Under the pieces are notes generated by a model, which saw only the letters and a program-made list of their open reading frames with translations, searched no databases and was not told the DNA's origin. 64,000 bases of DNA from Pseudonocardia sp. (GTDB lineage Bacteria; Actinomycetota; Actinomycetes; Mycobacteriales; Pseudonocardiaceae): assembly GCA_025869365.1 (NCBI GenBank), contig JAOZVV010000016.1:20534-84533 (forward strand). The letters run 5' to 3'. The translations under genes and the position numbers were made by a program. This document shows positions 35,407 to 42,930 of this stretch, in pieces (position 1 is the stretch's first letter; every line of letters starts with the position of its first letter).

Positions 35407-36204
35407 ATGGATCTTCAGCTGAAGGGCAAGCGGGCGATCGTCACCGGCGGGAGCCGCGGGATCGGCTTCGCCGTCGCGGACACCCTGGCCGCCGAGGGCG
35501 CCGACGTCGTGATCGTGTCCCGCAACCAGGGCTCCCTCACCGAGGCCGCGGAGAAGCTCCGGGCCCACGGCGGGCGGGTGCTCCCCCTGGTCGCGGACAC
35601 CTCGGACGACGCCTCCGTCCGCGCGATGGTCGACGCCGCGGTGGCGGAGCTCGGCGGCGTGGACGTGCTGGTCAACTCCGCCGCGAGCCCGGCGAGCGCG
35701 GGCTCCGCGGCCGATCTCGCGGGTACCACGGACGACGCCGTCCGCGAGCAGATCGAGGTGAAGGTGCTGGGCTACCTGCGCTGTGCCCGCGCCGTCGCCC
35801 CGCACATGACCGCCCAGGGCTGGGGCCGGATCGTGCACGTCAGCGGGCTGAACGCACGGAGGTCCTCGCAGCTCGTCGGTGCGATGCGCAACGTCGCGGT
35901 CGCCGCGATGGGAGCCGCGCTGGCCCAGGAGCTCGGGCCGCACGGCGTCAACGTCTCCGTCGTCCACCCGGGCTTCACGGTCACCGAACGCACGCCCGGG
36001 ATGATCGCGCGCAGCGCCGGGGCGCAGGGGATCTCCGAGGCCGAGGCGGAGGCGCGGTTCGCGGCGACCACCACCGTCGGACGGCTGATCACCGCCCAGG
36101 AGGTCGCCGACGTGATCGCGTTCCTGGCCTCACCGCGCAGCGTCTCGATCAACGGCGAGTCGATCGCGGCCGGGGGCGGGACCCCGGACGTCATCCACTA
36201 CTGA
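35407..36204 (+). CDS. Atypical SDR-family protein lacking Tyr-Lys
   Basis: 265-aa Rossmann-fold SDR. Cofactor loop TGGSRGIG (residues 15-22), NSAAS and the VVHPG turn are present. At the catalytic site the Ser is there (VHVSG), but by alignment to the conserved LAQELGPHGVNV helix the Tyr is Gly and the Lys is Asn (GAMRN). So it probably is not a normal reductase; atypical SDRs of this kind are known. ATG 35407; neighbour MarR gene is divergent. Role in aromatic metabolism is a guess. Confidence 0.8.
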   Translation: MDLQLKGKRAIVTGGSRGIGFAVADTLAAEGADVVIVSRNQGSLTEAAEKLRAHGGRVLPLVADTSDDASVRAMVDAAVAELGGVDVLVNSAASPASAGSAADLAGTTDDAVREQIEVKVLGYLRCARAVAPHMTAQGWGRIVHVSGLNARRSSQLVGAMRNVAVAAMGAALAQELGPHGVNVSVVHPGFTVTERTPGMIARSAGAQGISEAEAEARFAATTTVGRLITAQEVADVIAFLASPRSVSINGESIAAGGGTPDVIHY

Positions 36205-36210
36205 CGTCCT

Positions 36211-36233
36211 CCCCGGCCGCGATCCGGCCGGGG
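36211..36233. terminator. Two-way hairpin terminator
   Basis: CCCCGGCCG (36211-36219) and CGGCCGGGG (36225-36233) form a 9-base perfect stem with a 5-base loop, directly between the stops of convergent genes. Confidence 0.65.
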
Positions 36234-37133
36234 TCACGCCGAGGCCCGGACCCGGGCCCAGACGGTCTTGCCCTCCCCACCCGGGGACCTCGGACCCCGG
36301 TCGGTCCCCTGGCCTGCCCAGCCCCCGACGGACCACGCCCCGACGGACCAGGCCCCTTCGGACCAGCCTCCCTCGGACCAGTCCCATTCGTCCGTGACCG
36401 CCTGCACCATCTGCAGCCCGCGGCCGCGGGCCGCCCCCGGGTCGAAGGGGCGGAGCGTGGGCGGGCGGGGCGAGCCGTCCCGGACCTCGAGCCGGACCGC
36501 CCGGCCGTCGAACGCGAGGCCCAGCCGAAGCGGGGTCCCGGCGTGGTCGACGACGTTCGCGAGCAGTTCGGTGGCGGCGAGCACCAGGTCGTCCGGGTCC
36601 ACCGGGGCCTGCCAGAGCGCGAGCCGGGAACGGATCAGCTCCCGCGCGGTGGCGAGGATCCGGGGGTCCGGGTCGAAGTCCCATGCGGCGCGGACGAGCC
36701 GCGGCCGGTGTCCTCCCCGGATCCTCGCGAGGGACAGCGAGTCCACCACGACCACGAGGTCGCTCACCCCGGACGCGGCCAGCGCCTCCCGGGCCGGCCC
36801 GTCCGGGACCACCAGCACCAGCTCGGCCGCCGGCCATCCCCCGGCCCGGTCCAGCGCGGCGGCGAAGACCTGCAGGTGGGCGAGCCCGTCCGGGCTGAGC
36901 TCGGTGAGGTCCGCGACCACGCGGGCGGCACCGGTGAGCAGCTCCGTGAGCAGCGAGAGGACCTCGTCCTCCGCCCCGGCGCCCAGCACCCCGTGCAGGC
37001 GCAGCAGGACGCCGTCCCCGTCGGGCCGGACAGCGGCCCGGAAGCCGGCCTGATCGAACTCGGCGGCCCGGACGGCGGCCGCACCGGACTCCCCGGCGGT
37101 CCGGCCGAGGGTCACGAACTCCACATCCGTCAC
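36234..37133 (-). CDS. STAS-like/anti-sigma ATPase fusion with Trp-rich repeat insert
   Basis: 299-aa protein: N-terminal STAS-like domain (about residues 35-130), then a GHKL ATPase (about 150-299) with N-box ELLANVVDHA and GRGLQMVQAV. Between that G-box and the last strand GKTVWARV is an insert with repeats of the type W-S-(E/V)-G (residues 250-272: EW, DWSEGG, WSEGA, WSVGA, WSVGG). The DNA shows a 15-base repeat at 36312-36390. Such proteins act as RsbW-like switches or, with a sensor, as signal integrators. Start ATG 37133. No sigma factor is adjacent. Confidence 0.75.
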   Translation of the reverse strand: MTDVEFVTLGRTAGESGAAAVRAAEFDQAGFRAAVRPDGDGVLLRLHGVLGAGAEDEVLSLLTELLTGAARVVADLTELSPDGLAHLQVFAAALDRAGGWPAAELVLVVPDGPAREALAASGVSDLVVVVDSLSLARIRGGHRPRLVRAAWDFDPDPRILATARELIRSRLALWQAPVDPDDLVLAATELLANVVDHAGTPLRLGLAFDGRAVRLEVRDGSPRPPTLRPFDPGAARGRGLQMVQAVTDEWDWSEGGWSEGAWSVGAWSVGGWAGQGTDRGPRSPGGEGKTVWARVRASA

Positions 37134-37461
37134 TTCGGTGCGACGGGCCGGACGTTAGCCTCCGCGCCGGAGGCATCCGCAGGTGTCCGCTCCGGTGCGC
37201 CGAGCGGCACGGGCGGCCACGATCGGCATCGAGCAGCACCGGACGAGAACGAAGCGATGGCCGGGGCCGTGGCCCCCGAGACCACGGTCCCGGCCCGCAA
37301 CCGCCTGCCCGCTCCCCAGCGACCGGCGGCAAGTCCACAGGGTGATCCCTGCACAGGTACCTGGTCTACCCGGCTCCCCGTGAGTGAACCCGTTCGTGAG
37401 CAATTGTGTCACAGCTCACCGAGCTGTGTCCCGTCCTCTTCGTCCGCCGGCCGGAGCGGGG
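37134..37461. other. Intergenic gap
   Basis: 328 bases holding the promoter of the STAS/ATPase gene (minus strand) and the 3' flank of the desaturase gene. No coding frame supported. The only clear structure is the hairpin at 37410-37428. Confidence 0.5.
37410..37428 (-). terminator. Hairpin after the desaturase gene
   Basis: CACAGCTC (37410-37417) and GAGCTGTG (37421-37428) pair around a three-base loop, 33 bases after the stop. It could also be an operator. Confidence 0.45.
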
Positions 37462-38454
37462 TCAGGAGTCGGTGCGCAGCCGGGCCAGCCGGCGCGTGGT
37501 GGGCCAGCGGACCTCACTCGCCCAGCCGAACTTCTCGAAGAGCCAGATGACCCGGGCCGAGATGTCGATCTGGCCGGGGAGGACGCCGTGCCGGGCGCAG
37601 GTGGGGTCCGCGTGGTGCAGGTTGTGCCAGGACTCCCCCATGGAGAGCACCGCGAGCGGCCAGAAGTTGCGGGAGCGGTCCCGCGAACGGAACTGCCGCC
37701 GGCCGACCATGTGGCAGATCGAGTTGATCGACCAGGTGACGTGATGGCAGAGGCCCATCCGGACCAGCCCGCCCCAGAAGAAGCCGGTCAGCACCCCCCA
37801 CCAGGACCAGCTCAGCAGGCCGCCGAGGATCGCCGGCAGCGCCAGGCTGATCAGCACCCAGACCCCGAAGAGCCTGCTGACCCGGCTGACCGCACGGTCC
37901 GCGAGCAGATCGGGGATGAAGCGCTCCCAGTTCGTCTTGCGCCGCTCGAAGAGCCAGCCGATGTGCGCCCAGAGGAAACCCTTGCCGACGGCCCACGGCG
38001 ACGTGCCGTAGCGCCATGGGCTGTGCGGGTCCCCGTCCTTGTCCGAGAAGGCGTGGTGGCGGCGGTGGTCCGCCACCCAGGCCATCACCGAACCCTGGAT
38101 CGCGATCGAACCGCTGATCGCGAGCGCGACGCGGAGCCACGGCCTGGCCTTGAACGAGCTGTGGGTGAAGTGGCGGTGGTAGCCGACGGTCACACCCAGG
38201 ATCCCGACGACGTAGAACACCGCCGCGATCACGATGTCCCACCACCCGATCCCCCAGCCCCACACGAACGGGACGGTGGCCAGCAGCGCGAGCCCGGGCC
38301 CGACCACGAACGACCAGACCAGGCCCTGCTGCCAGCGGCTACGGATGGCCCCCAGGACCGGTTTGGGCCCCGTCTCGCCGTCGACCGGACGGTCGTCCAC
38401 CGGACCGGAGTCGGTGCTGGCGGGCGTGGCGGGGCCGGCGGCCTCGACGGACAA
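37462..38454 (-). CDS. Acyl-CoA/fatty-acid delta-9 desaturase
   Basis: 330-aa membrane di-iron desaturase. Three histidine boxes: HRHFTH (residues 93-98), HRRHH (130-134) and HNLHH (about 280). Four hydrophobic segments surround them (about 47-68, 72-92, 106-125, 195-225). It introduces a double bond in acyl chains at the membrane. Long Pro/Asp-rich cytoplasmic N-terminus of 35 residues. No electron donor gene next to it. Confidence 0.93.
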   Translation of the reverse strand: MSVEAAGPATPASTDSGPVDDRPVDGETGPKPVLGAIRSRWQQGLVWSFVVGPGLALLATVPFVWGWGIGWWDIVIAAVFYVVGILGVTVGYHRHFTHSSFKARPWLRVALAISGSIAIQGSVMAWVADHRRHHAFSDKDGDPHSPWRYGTSPWAVGKGFLWAHIGWLFERRKTNWERFIPDLLADRAVSRVSRLFGVWVLISLALPAILGGLLSWSWWGVLTGFFWGGLVRMGLCHHVTWSINSICHMVGRRQFRSRDRSRNFWPLAVLSMGESWHNLHHADPTCARHGVLPGQIDISARVIWLFEKFGWASEVRWPTTRRLARLRTDS

Positions 38455-38670
38455 TGGTCACCTCACGAGTCGTCTCTGCGGTCCGTCGTGCAAGGACCAT
38501 CCGGGACCGAGCGTAGGTGTTGCTCACCTCGCGTCACAGTCCAGCCCGTCACATACCCGCCGTCACGCGATCCTGAACCCCTCACCGCACGTGAGCATCG
38601 ATCACCCGATCGTGCGGTACGTCACCTGGTCGCCTCGGAACGGAAGGCGCTCCCGCAGCGATGATCAGGT

Positions 38671-38991
38671 GTGTACATGGTGGAGCCCCGGCCCGAGCCG
38701 GAGACGAGCGGATCGGCGAACGTCGTGCCGATCCGGCCGCCCACGCGTGCACGGGGCGACGGCGTGGCGTACCGGCCCGCCGAGCGCCGTCCCGACGTGG
38801 AGTGGTCCGGCGACGCGCCGGCGGTCCTGGCCGACGACCGGCTGATCGAGGACGTGCGGGCCGGGCGGGTGTCGCCCGCGGACACCGACCCGGTGGCCGC
38901 CCTCCTCGCCTTCTGGCGGCAGCTGGCCTGGAGCCCGCGTGCCGTCGCGGGAGGCGCCGCCCTCCCCTGCCGACGCCGCCGGACCGGCTGA
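38671..38991 (+). CDS. Small protein with anti-sigma-D-like segment
   Basis: About 104-106 aa (GTG 38671 or ATG 38677). After a basic, disordered start comes LADDRLIEDVRAGRVSPADTD...VAALLAFWRQL, which resembles the sigma-binding N-terminus of RsdA-type anti-sigma factors. No membrane segment follows, unlike RsdA. It ends in a basic tail. Could be a truncated or soluble form; the coding assignment itself is only moderate. Confidence 0.5.
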   Translation: MYMVEPRPEPETSGSANVVPIRPPTRARGDGVAYRPAERRPDVEWSGDAPAVLADDRLIEDVRAGRVSPADTDPVAALLAFWRQLAWSPRAVAGGAALPCRRRRTG

Positions 38992-39063
38992 CCGTCCCGG
39001 CCACATCCGGTCCCCCGCCCCGGCCCTCTCCCGCCCCGGTCCTCCCCCGGCCCCGGTCCCCGG

Positions 39064-39687
39064 TCAGCCGGACGGACGGTCGAGGGGGTCCGGCCGGCCA
39101 CGCAGGCCCAGTGCCCGCAGCTCCAGCTCGGCCAGTCCCGCCAACGCCGTCGGATCCTCGGCCCGCCAGGCCGCGACCGGGTCCGGGTCCACCGCCAGCA
39201 ACCGGCGGACCGACCGGTTGGTGAGCGCCCGCAGGGCGAGCAGCTCGGGCCCGGTCTCCCGGGCGGCCGCACCCGCGGTCGCCGCCCGGGCGTAGCGGAT
39301 CCGCATCGGCAGCCACACCAGCACCACCGGCAGCGCGCCCAGGACGGCGATGCCGACCCCGGTCCCGACGGCCAGCGCGGCGACCGTGTCGATCTGGTTC
39401 TGGCCCGCCGCGGCCAGCGACGCCCCCGCGTCCGTCCCCGAGCCCAGCGAGCGGGCGAGGTCGTCCCCGACGAACGGGACCCCGCCCGCGGTCCGCGCGG
39501 CGTCGTCGAAGGTCCTGGCCACGGCCTGACCGGCGGTCACCAGCGTCCGGCCCGGACCCTGCAGGGCGAGCAGCAGGCCGTGGACGGTGACCCCCGCGAC
39601 GACCCAGCCCACGATCCACGCGAGGGCCAGGGCGTCCGTCAGCAGCTGCCGGGCGGCCCTGCCGGGTCGTTCCGCGTAGATCCGCAT
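39064..39687 (-). CDS. Membrane protein, two transmembrane helices
   Basis: 207 aa. Two hydrophobic segments (about residues 18-42 and 103-128) with an extracytoplasmic loop between and a helical cytoplasmic C-terminus (ALRALTNRSVRRLLAVDPDP). I recognise the general type in actinobacteria but no functional family. Stands alone. Confidence 0.75.
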   Translation of the reverse strand: MRIYAERPGRAARQLLTDALALAWIVGWVVAGVTVHGLLLALQGPGRTLVTAGQAVARTFDDAARTAGGVPFVGDDLARSLGSGTDAGASLAAAGQNQIDTVAALAVGTGVGIAVLGALPVVLVWLPMRIRYARAATAGAAARETGPELLALRALTNRSVRRLLAVDPDPVAAWRAEDPTALAGLAELELRALGLRGRPDPLDRPSG

Positions 39688-39770
39688 CGCGCAGGTCTAC
39701 CGCAAGCCGCCGGCGCGCCGGCACCCGCTCCGGCCGGGACCGGCCCTCGGGTCACCCGGTCGCCGGGCCG

Positions 39771-41447
39771 TCAGCCCCCGAACGCCCCGAGGAACCGGTC
39801 CCGGAAGGTGTCCATCCGCCACACCGGGGCCGCCGCGCCGGGCCGCAGGCCATCGTCCCAGCCCCATTCGGCGATCCGGTCCAGGACCGCGGGGTCCTTC
39901 GCGAGCACCGTCACCGGCACGTCCCGGCTCGCCCCGTCCCCGGTGATCGTCGACGCCGGTTGGTGGTCCCCGAGGAGGACGAGGACGAGGTCGTCCCGGC
40001 CGTAGGTGCGCACCCACGAGATCACGCTGGACAGCGAGTAGCCGATCGAGTCCCGGTAGCCGTCGCGGACCTTCTCCGGGTCCCCGAACACCTCGCTGGA
40101 CGGCTCGCCCGCCGCGATCGCCGCGTCGTAGGACGGGCCGTCGTCGACGTCGTCCCAGGGACGCATCGTGGGTACCGGCGTCCAGGGCGCGTGGCTGGAG
40201 GTCAGGACCACCTCCGCCATCATCGGTCCGCGATCGGGCCTGCCGTACGCGGCGCGCTGGAAGGCCGCGAGGGCGTACTGGTCCGGCATCGGCGACCAGG
40301 AGAACTTCTGCCCGCGGTAGCCGAGGTTGTCCGAGTCGTAGAGGGTGTCGAAGCCGTAGAAGCGGGCCTCCGGCCAGACGCCCTCGGTCCCCGGCATCAC
40401 GGCGACCGTGTCCCAGCCGGCCCGGTCGAAGGCGCCGGGGAGGGTGAGCCGGTCGCTCGAGACCAGGTTGCGGTCCCGCTGCTGGTTGTCGATCCACAGA
40501 CCGGACGAGAACGTGGCGTGGGCCAGCCAGCTGCCCCCGCCGGACACCGGCGAGGTGAGGAACGCGCTGCGCGCCGCGAACCCGGCCGCCGCCAGCTCCC
40601 GCGTACCCGCGTCGAGCACCCCGCCCACCTGCGGCGCGTAGCGGGGGTCCTCGATCGCGCTCCGCCCGTAGCTCTCGATGAACGTCACCAGCACGTCCTT
40701 GCCGCGCAGCGCGGCGAGCCGCTGGGCGTCGGGGACGTCCCGGAAGGCGTCGACGGAGGCCTCCCGGGCGAACGCCTCCTCGTCCCGCAGGCTCGCCGGG
40801 ATCGCGCGGGCCTGCTGGTAGGCGAGGGACGCGACGCTGCGCGACGCCACGGGCACCGGTGGGACCAGCTGGGCACCGGTCAGCGCGCAGAGGAGCCAGA
40901 CGACCGCGAGCACCGCGACGACCCGGGCCGGGACCGTCCGGCGCCGGGTCACGAGCCGGCTCAGCCGCAGCGCGGCGAGCGTCATCAGCACGACGACGCC
41001 GAGCACCAGCACGGCCACCCCGACCACGGCGCCGATCGCGCCCGCCCGGCCGAGGGTGTCGTCCAGGAAGGAGACGCCGTCGTCGAGGAGCACCCAGTCC
41101 AGCACCGGGTCGAACGGGCGGCCGAGCGTCTCGACGAAGCCCATGTCCAGCAGCCGGACGAGCGTCAGCACGCCCAGCAGCGCACCGCCGACCGCGGCCA
41201 GCACGCGTCGTGGGCGCGCCGGCAGGACCAGCAGGAGCGCCACGCCGAGCAGGCCCTCGACCGGGATGCGCACCAGCGCTCCGGGCGTGAGCTGGGACAG
41301 CAGCTGCGGTGCGACGAGGGCGGCGAACACGAGCGCGGCGGCCAGCGCCGTGATCACCCACGAGACGGTCCTGCGCACCCGCCCGCGCGGGGCCGGGTCG
41401 GGCCGGTCCCCCTCGGCGGGGCGCCGGGGGGCGGTGGAGAGCGACAC
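39771..41447 (-). CDS. LTA-synthase/sulfatase-like membrane enzyme
   Basis: 558-aa protein. N-terminal part with about four membrane segments (about residues 28-50, 62-80, 84-102, 135-160), then an extracellular alkaline-phosphatase/sulfatase-type domain: VTFIESYGRSAIED (metal region), VSGGGSWLAHATFSSG (possible nucleophile Ser/Thr), SSHAPW, LVLLGDHQP. Similar proteins transfer or cleave phosphoglycerol or phosphoethanolamine groups on the envelope. Not in an operon with neighbours. Confidence 0.75.
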   Translation of the reverse strand: MSLSTAPRRPAEGDRPDPAPRGRVRRTVSWVITALAAALVFAALVAPQLLSQLTPGALVRIPVEGLLGVALLLVLPARPRRVLAAVGGALLGVLTLVRLLDMGFVETLGRPFDPVLDWVLLDDGVSFLDDTLGRAGAIGAVVGVAVLVLGVVVLMTLAALRLSRLVTRRRTVPARVVAVLAVVWLLCALTGAQLVPPVPVASRSVASLAYQQARAIPASLRDEEAFAREASVDAFRDVPDAQRLAALRGKDVLVTFIESYGRSAIEDPRYAPQVGGVLDAGTRELAAAGFAARSAFLTSPVSGGGSWLAHATFSSGLWIDNQQRDRNLVSSDRLTLPGAFDRAGWDTVAVMPGTEGVWPEARFYGFDTLYDSDNLGYRGQKFSWSPMPDQYALAAFQRAAYGRPDRGPMMAEVVLTSSHAPWTPVPTMRPWDDVDDGPSYDAAIAAGEPSSEVFGDPEKVRDGYRDSIGYSLSSVISWVRTYGRDDLVLVLLGDHQPASTITGDGASRDVPVTVLAKDPAVLDRIAEWGWDDGLRPGAAAPVWRMDTFRDRFLGAFGG

Positions 41448-41478
41448 GGGGGTCCTTCCGTACCGGTGCGGGTCGGGC

Positions 41479-42105
41479 TCAGCCCCGCCGGACCGGGTCG
41501 AGGTGCGGCAGGTCGTGACCGAGACGGTCCCGTTTCGCCGTGAGGTAGCGGATGTTGTGCTCGGTCACCGGCTCCAGCAGCGGGACCCGTTCGGCGATCC
41601 GGATGCCGTGCGCGAGGAGGGACTCGACCTTGTCCGCGCTGTTGGACAGCAGCCGGACCGAGGTGATCCCGAGGTGGCGCAGGACGCGGGCGGCCGCGCC
41701 GAAGTCCCGCACGTCGACCGGGAGGCCGAGGGCGGTCGCGGAGTCGACGGTGTCGAGGCCCTGCTCGTCCTGCAGGACGTGGGTGCGGACCTTCGCGATC
41801 AGGCCGATCCCCCGGCCCTCGTGCCCGCGCAGGTACACCAGCACGCCCGAACGCTCGGCGACCAGCGCGTCGAGCGCGGTGGACAGCTGCGCCCCGCACT
41901 CGCACCGCAGGGCCTCGAACACGTCCCCGGTGAGGCATTCGGAGTGCACCCGGACGAGGACGTCCTCGCCGGGTCGCGGGTCGCCGTGGACGAGCGCGAG
42001 GTGCTCGGGCCCGCCGGGCCGGTCCCGGAAGGCGACGGCGCGGAACATCCCGCGCCGCGTGACCAGCTCGGACTCCGCGACATCGGTCAACATCTCGTTC
42101 GGCAT
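41479..42105 (-). CDS. ribA: GTP cyclohydrolase II homologue with altered active-site Tyr
   Basis: 208-aa stand-alone RibA-type protein. Zinc Cys residues in HSECLTGDVFEALRCECGAQL (Cys57, Cys68, Cys70) and RGHEGRGIGL are intact. The segment normally AYxLQD reads THVLQD (His109 where the canonical enzyme has Tyr, E. coli Tyr105). In S. coelicolor SCO6655 a change at this Tyr (to Met) stops the reaction at the formylated pyrimidine. So this protein may make FAPy rather than the deformylated product. It is divergent from a creatininase-family gene. No ribB, ribD or ribE genes are nearby. Confidence 0.87.
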   Translation of the reverse strand: MPNEMLTDVAESELVTRRGMFRAVAFRDRPGGPEHLALVHGDPRPGEDVLVRVHSECLTGDVFEALRCECGAQLSTALDALVAERSGVLVYLRGHEGRGIGLIAKVRTHVLQDEQGLDTVDSATALGLPVDVRDFGAAARVLRHLGITSVRLLSNSADKVESLLAHGIRIAERVPLLEPVTEHNIRYLTAKRDRLGHDLPHLDPVRRG

Positions 42106-42155
42106 GGGTGTCCCCTCTTCTTCCCTGGGCTGCTGACGTGAGAAGGTCCGCCGTG

Positions 42156-42851
42156 ATGGACCTCCTGCCCTCCGACACCACGCTCGACGAGCGGATGCGG
42201 TCCGCGTCCGTGGCGCTGCTCCCGATCGGGAGCCTCGAGCAGCACGGGCCGCACCTGCCGCTGACCACGGACACGGTCGTGGCGGCGACCCTCGCCGGCG
42301 AGATCGCGGCTGCGTACCCCGCGGTCCGCCGCCTCCCGCCGGTGACCATCTCGTGCTCCCACGAGCACGCGGCCTGGCCGGGCACGGTGAGCATCTCCGC
42401 CACCACGCTGGTGGCGATCGTGCGGGACGTCGCCGAGTCCGTTCGCCGCGCGGGCATCACGTCCCTGGTGCTGGTCAACGGGCACGGCGGCAACTACGTG
42501 CTGGGCAACGTGGCGCAGGAGGCGAGCCTCGGGCCGTTGCCGATGGCGCTGTTCCCGGGCGAGCCGGACTGGGACGCCGCCCGCGCCGCCGCGGGGCTGG
42601 CCACCTCCGGCTGGAGCGACATGCACGCCGGTGAGCTGGAGACCTCGATCCTGCTGCACAGCCACCCGGATCTCGTCCGGCCGCCGCTCGACGACCTCGA
42701 CGAGCTGGCCGACGACCGGCGCCACCTGCTCAGCCGCGGCCTCGCGGCGTACACGGACAGCGGGGTCGTCGGCCGTCCGTCGCTCGCCTCGGCCGCCAAG
42801 GGCCGGGACGTGCTGGCGAGCCTGGTGGCGTCGTTCGTCGAGTACCTCTGA
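42156..42851 (+). CDS. Creatininase-family amidohydrolase
   Basis: 231-aa creatininase fold. Metal ligands in GSLEQHGPHLPLTTDT (Glu28, His30, Asp39), NGHGGN and DMHAGELETS are present. The family includes creatininase, MftE and archaeal ArfB, a FAPy deformylase. Shares an intergenic region of 50 bases with the modified GTP cyclohydrolase gene, which makes an ArfB-like role attractive (inference). No mycofactocin genes are nearby. ATG 42156; a GTG lies one codon upstream. Confidence 0.85.
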   Translation: MDLLPSDTTLDERMRSASVALLPIGSLEQHGPHLPLTTDTVVAATLAGEIAAAYPAVRRLPPVTISCSHEHAAWPGTVSISATTLVAIVRDVAESVRRAGITSLVLVNGHGGNYVLGNVAQEASLGPLPMALFPGEPDWDAARAAAGLATSGWSDMHAGELETSILLHSHPDLVRPPLDDLDELADDRRHLLSRGLAAYTDSGVVGRPSLASAAKGRDVLASLVASFVEYL

Positions 42852-42930
42852 CGGACGGCTGCGGGACAACGGACCCCCTCGTGGGTGACGACCTTCTCGT
42901 CAGCCCACACGGCGCGGGGACCCGGACGGT

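Noticed and set aside
42156..42851. Calling the creatininase gene mftE
   Set aside because: No mycofactocin genes are present around it.
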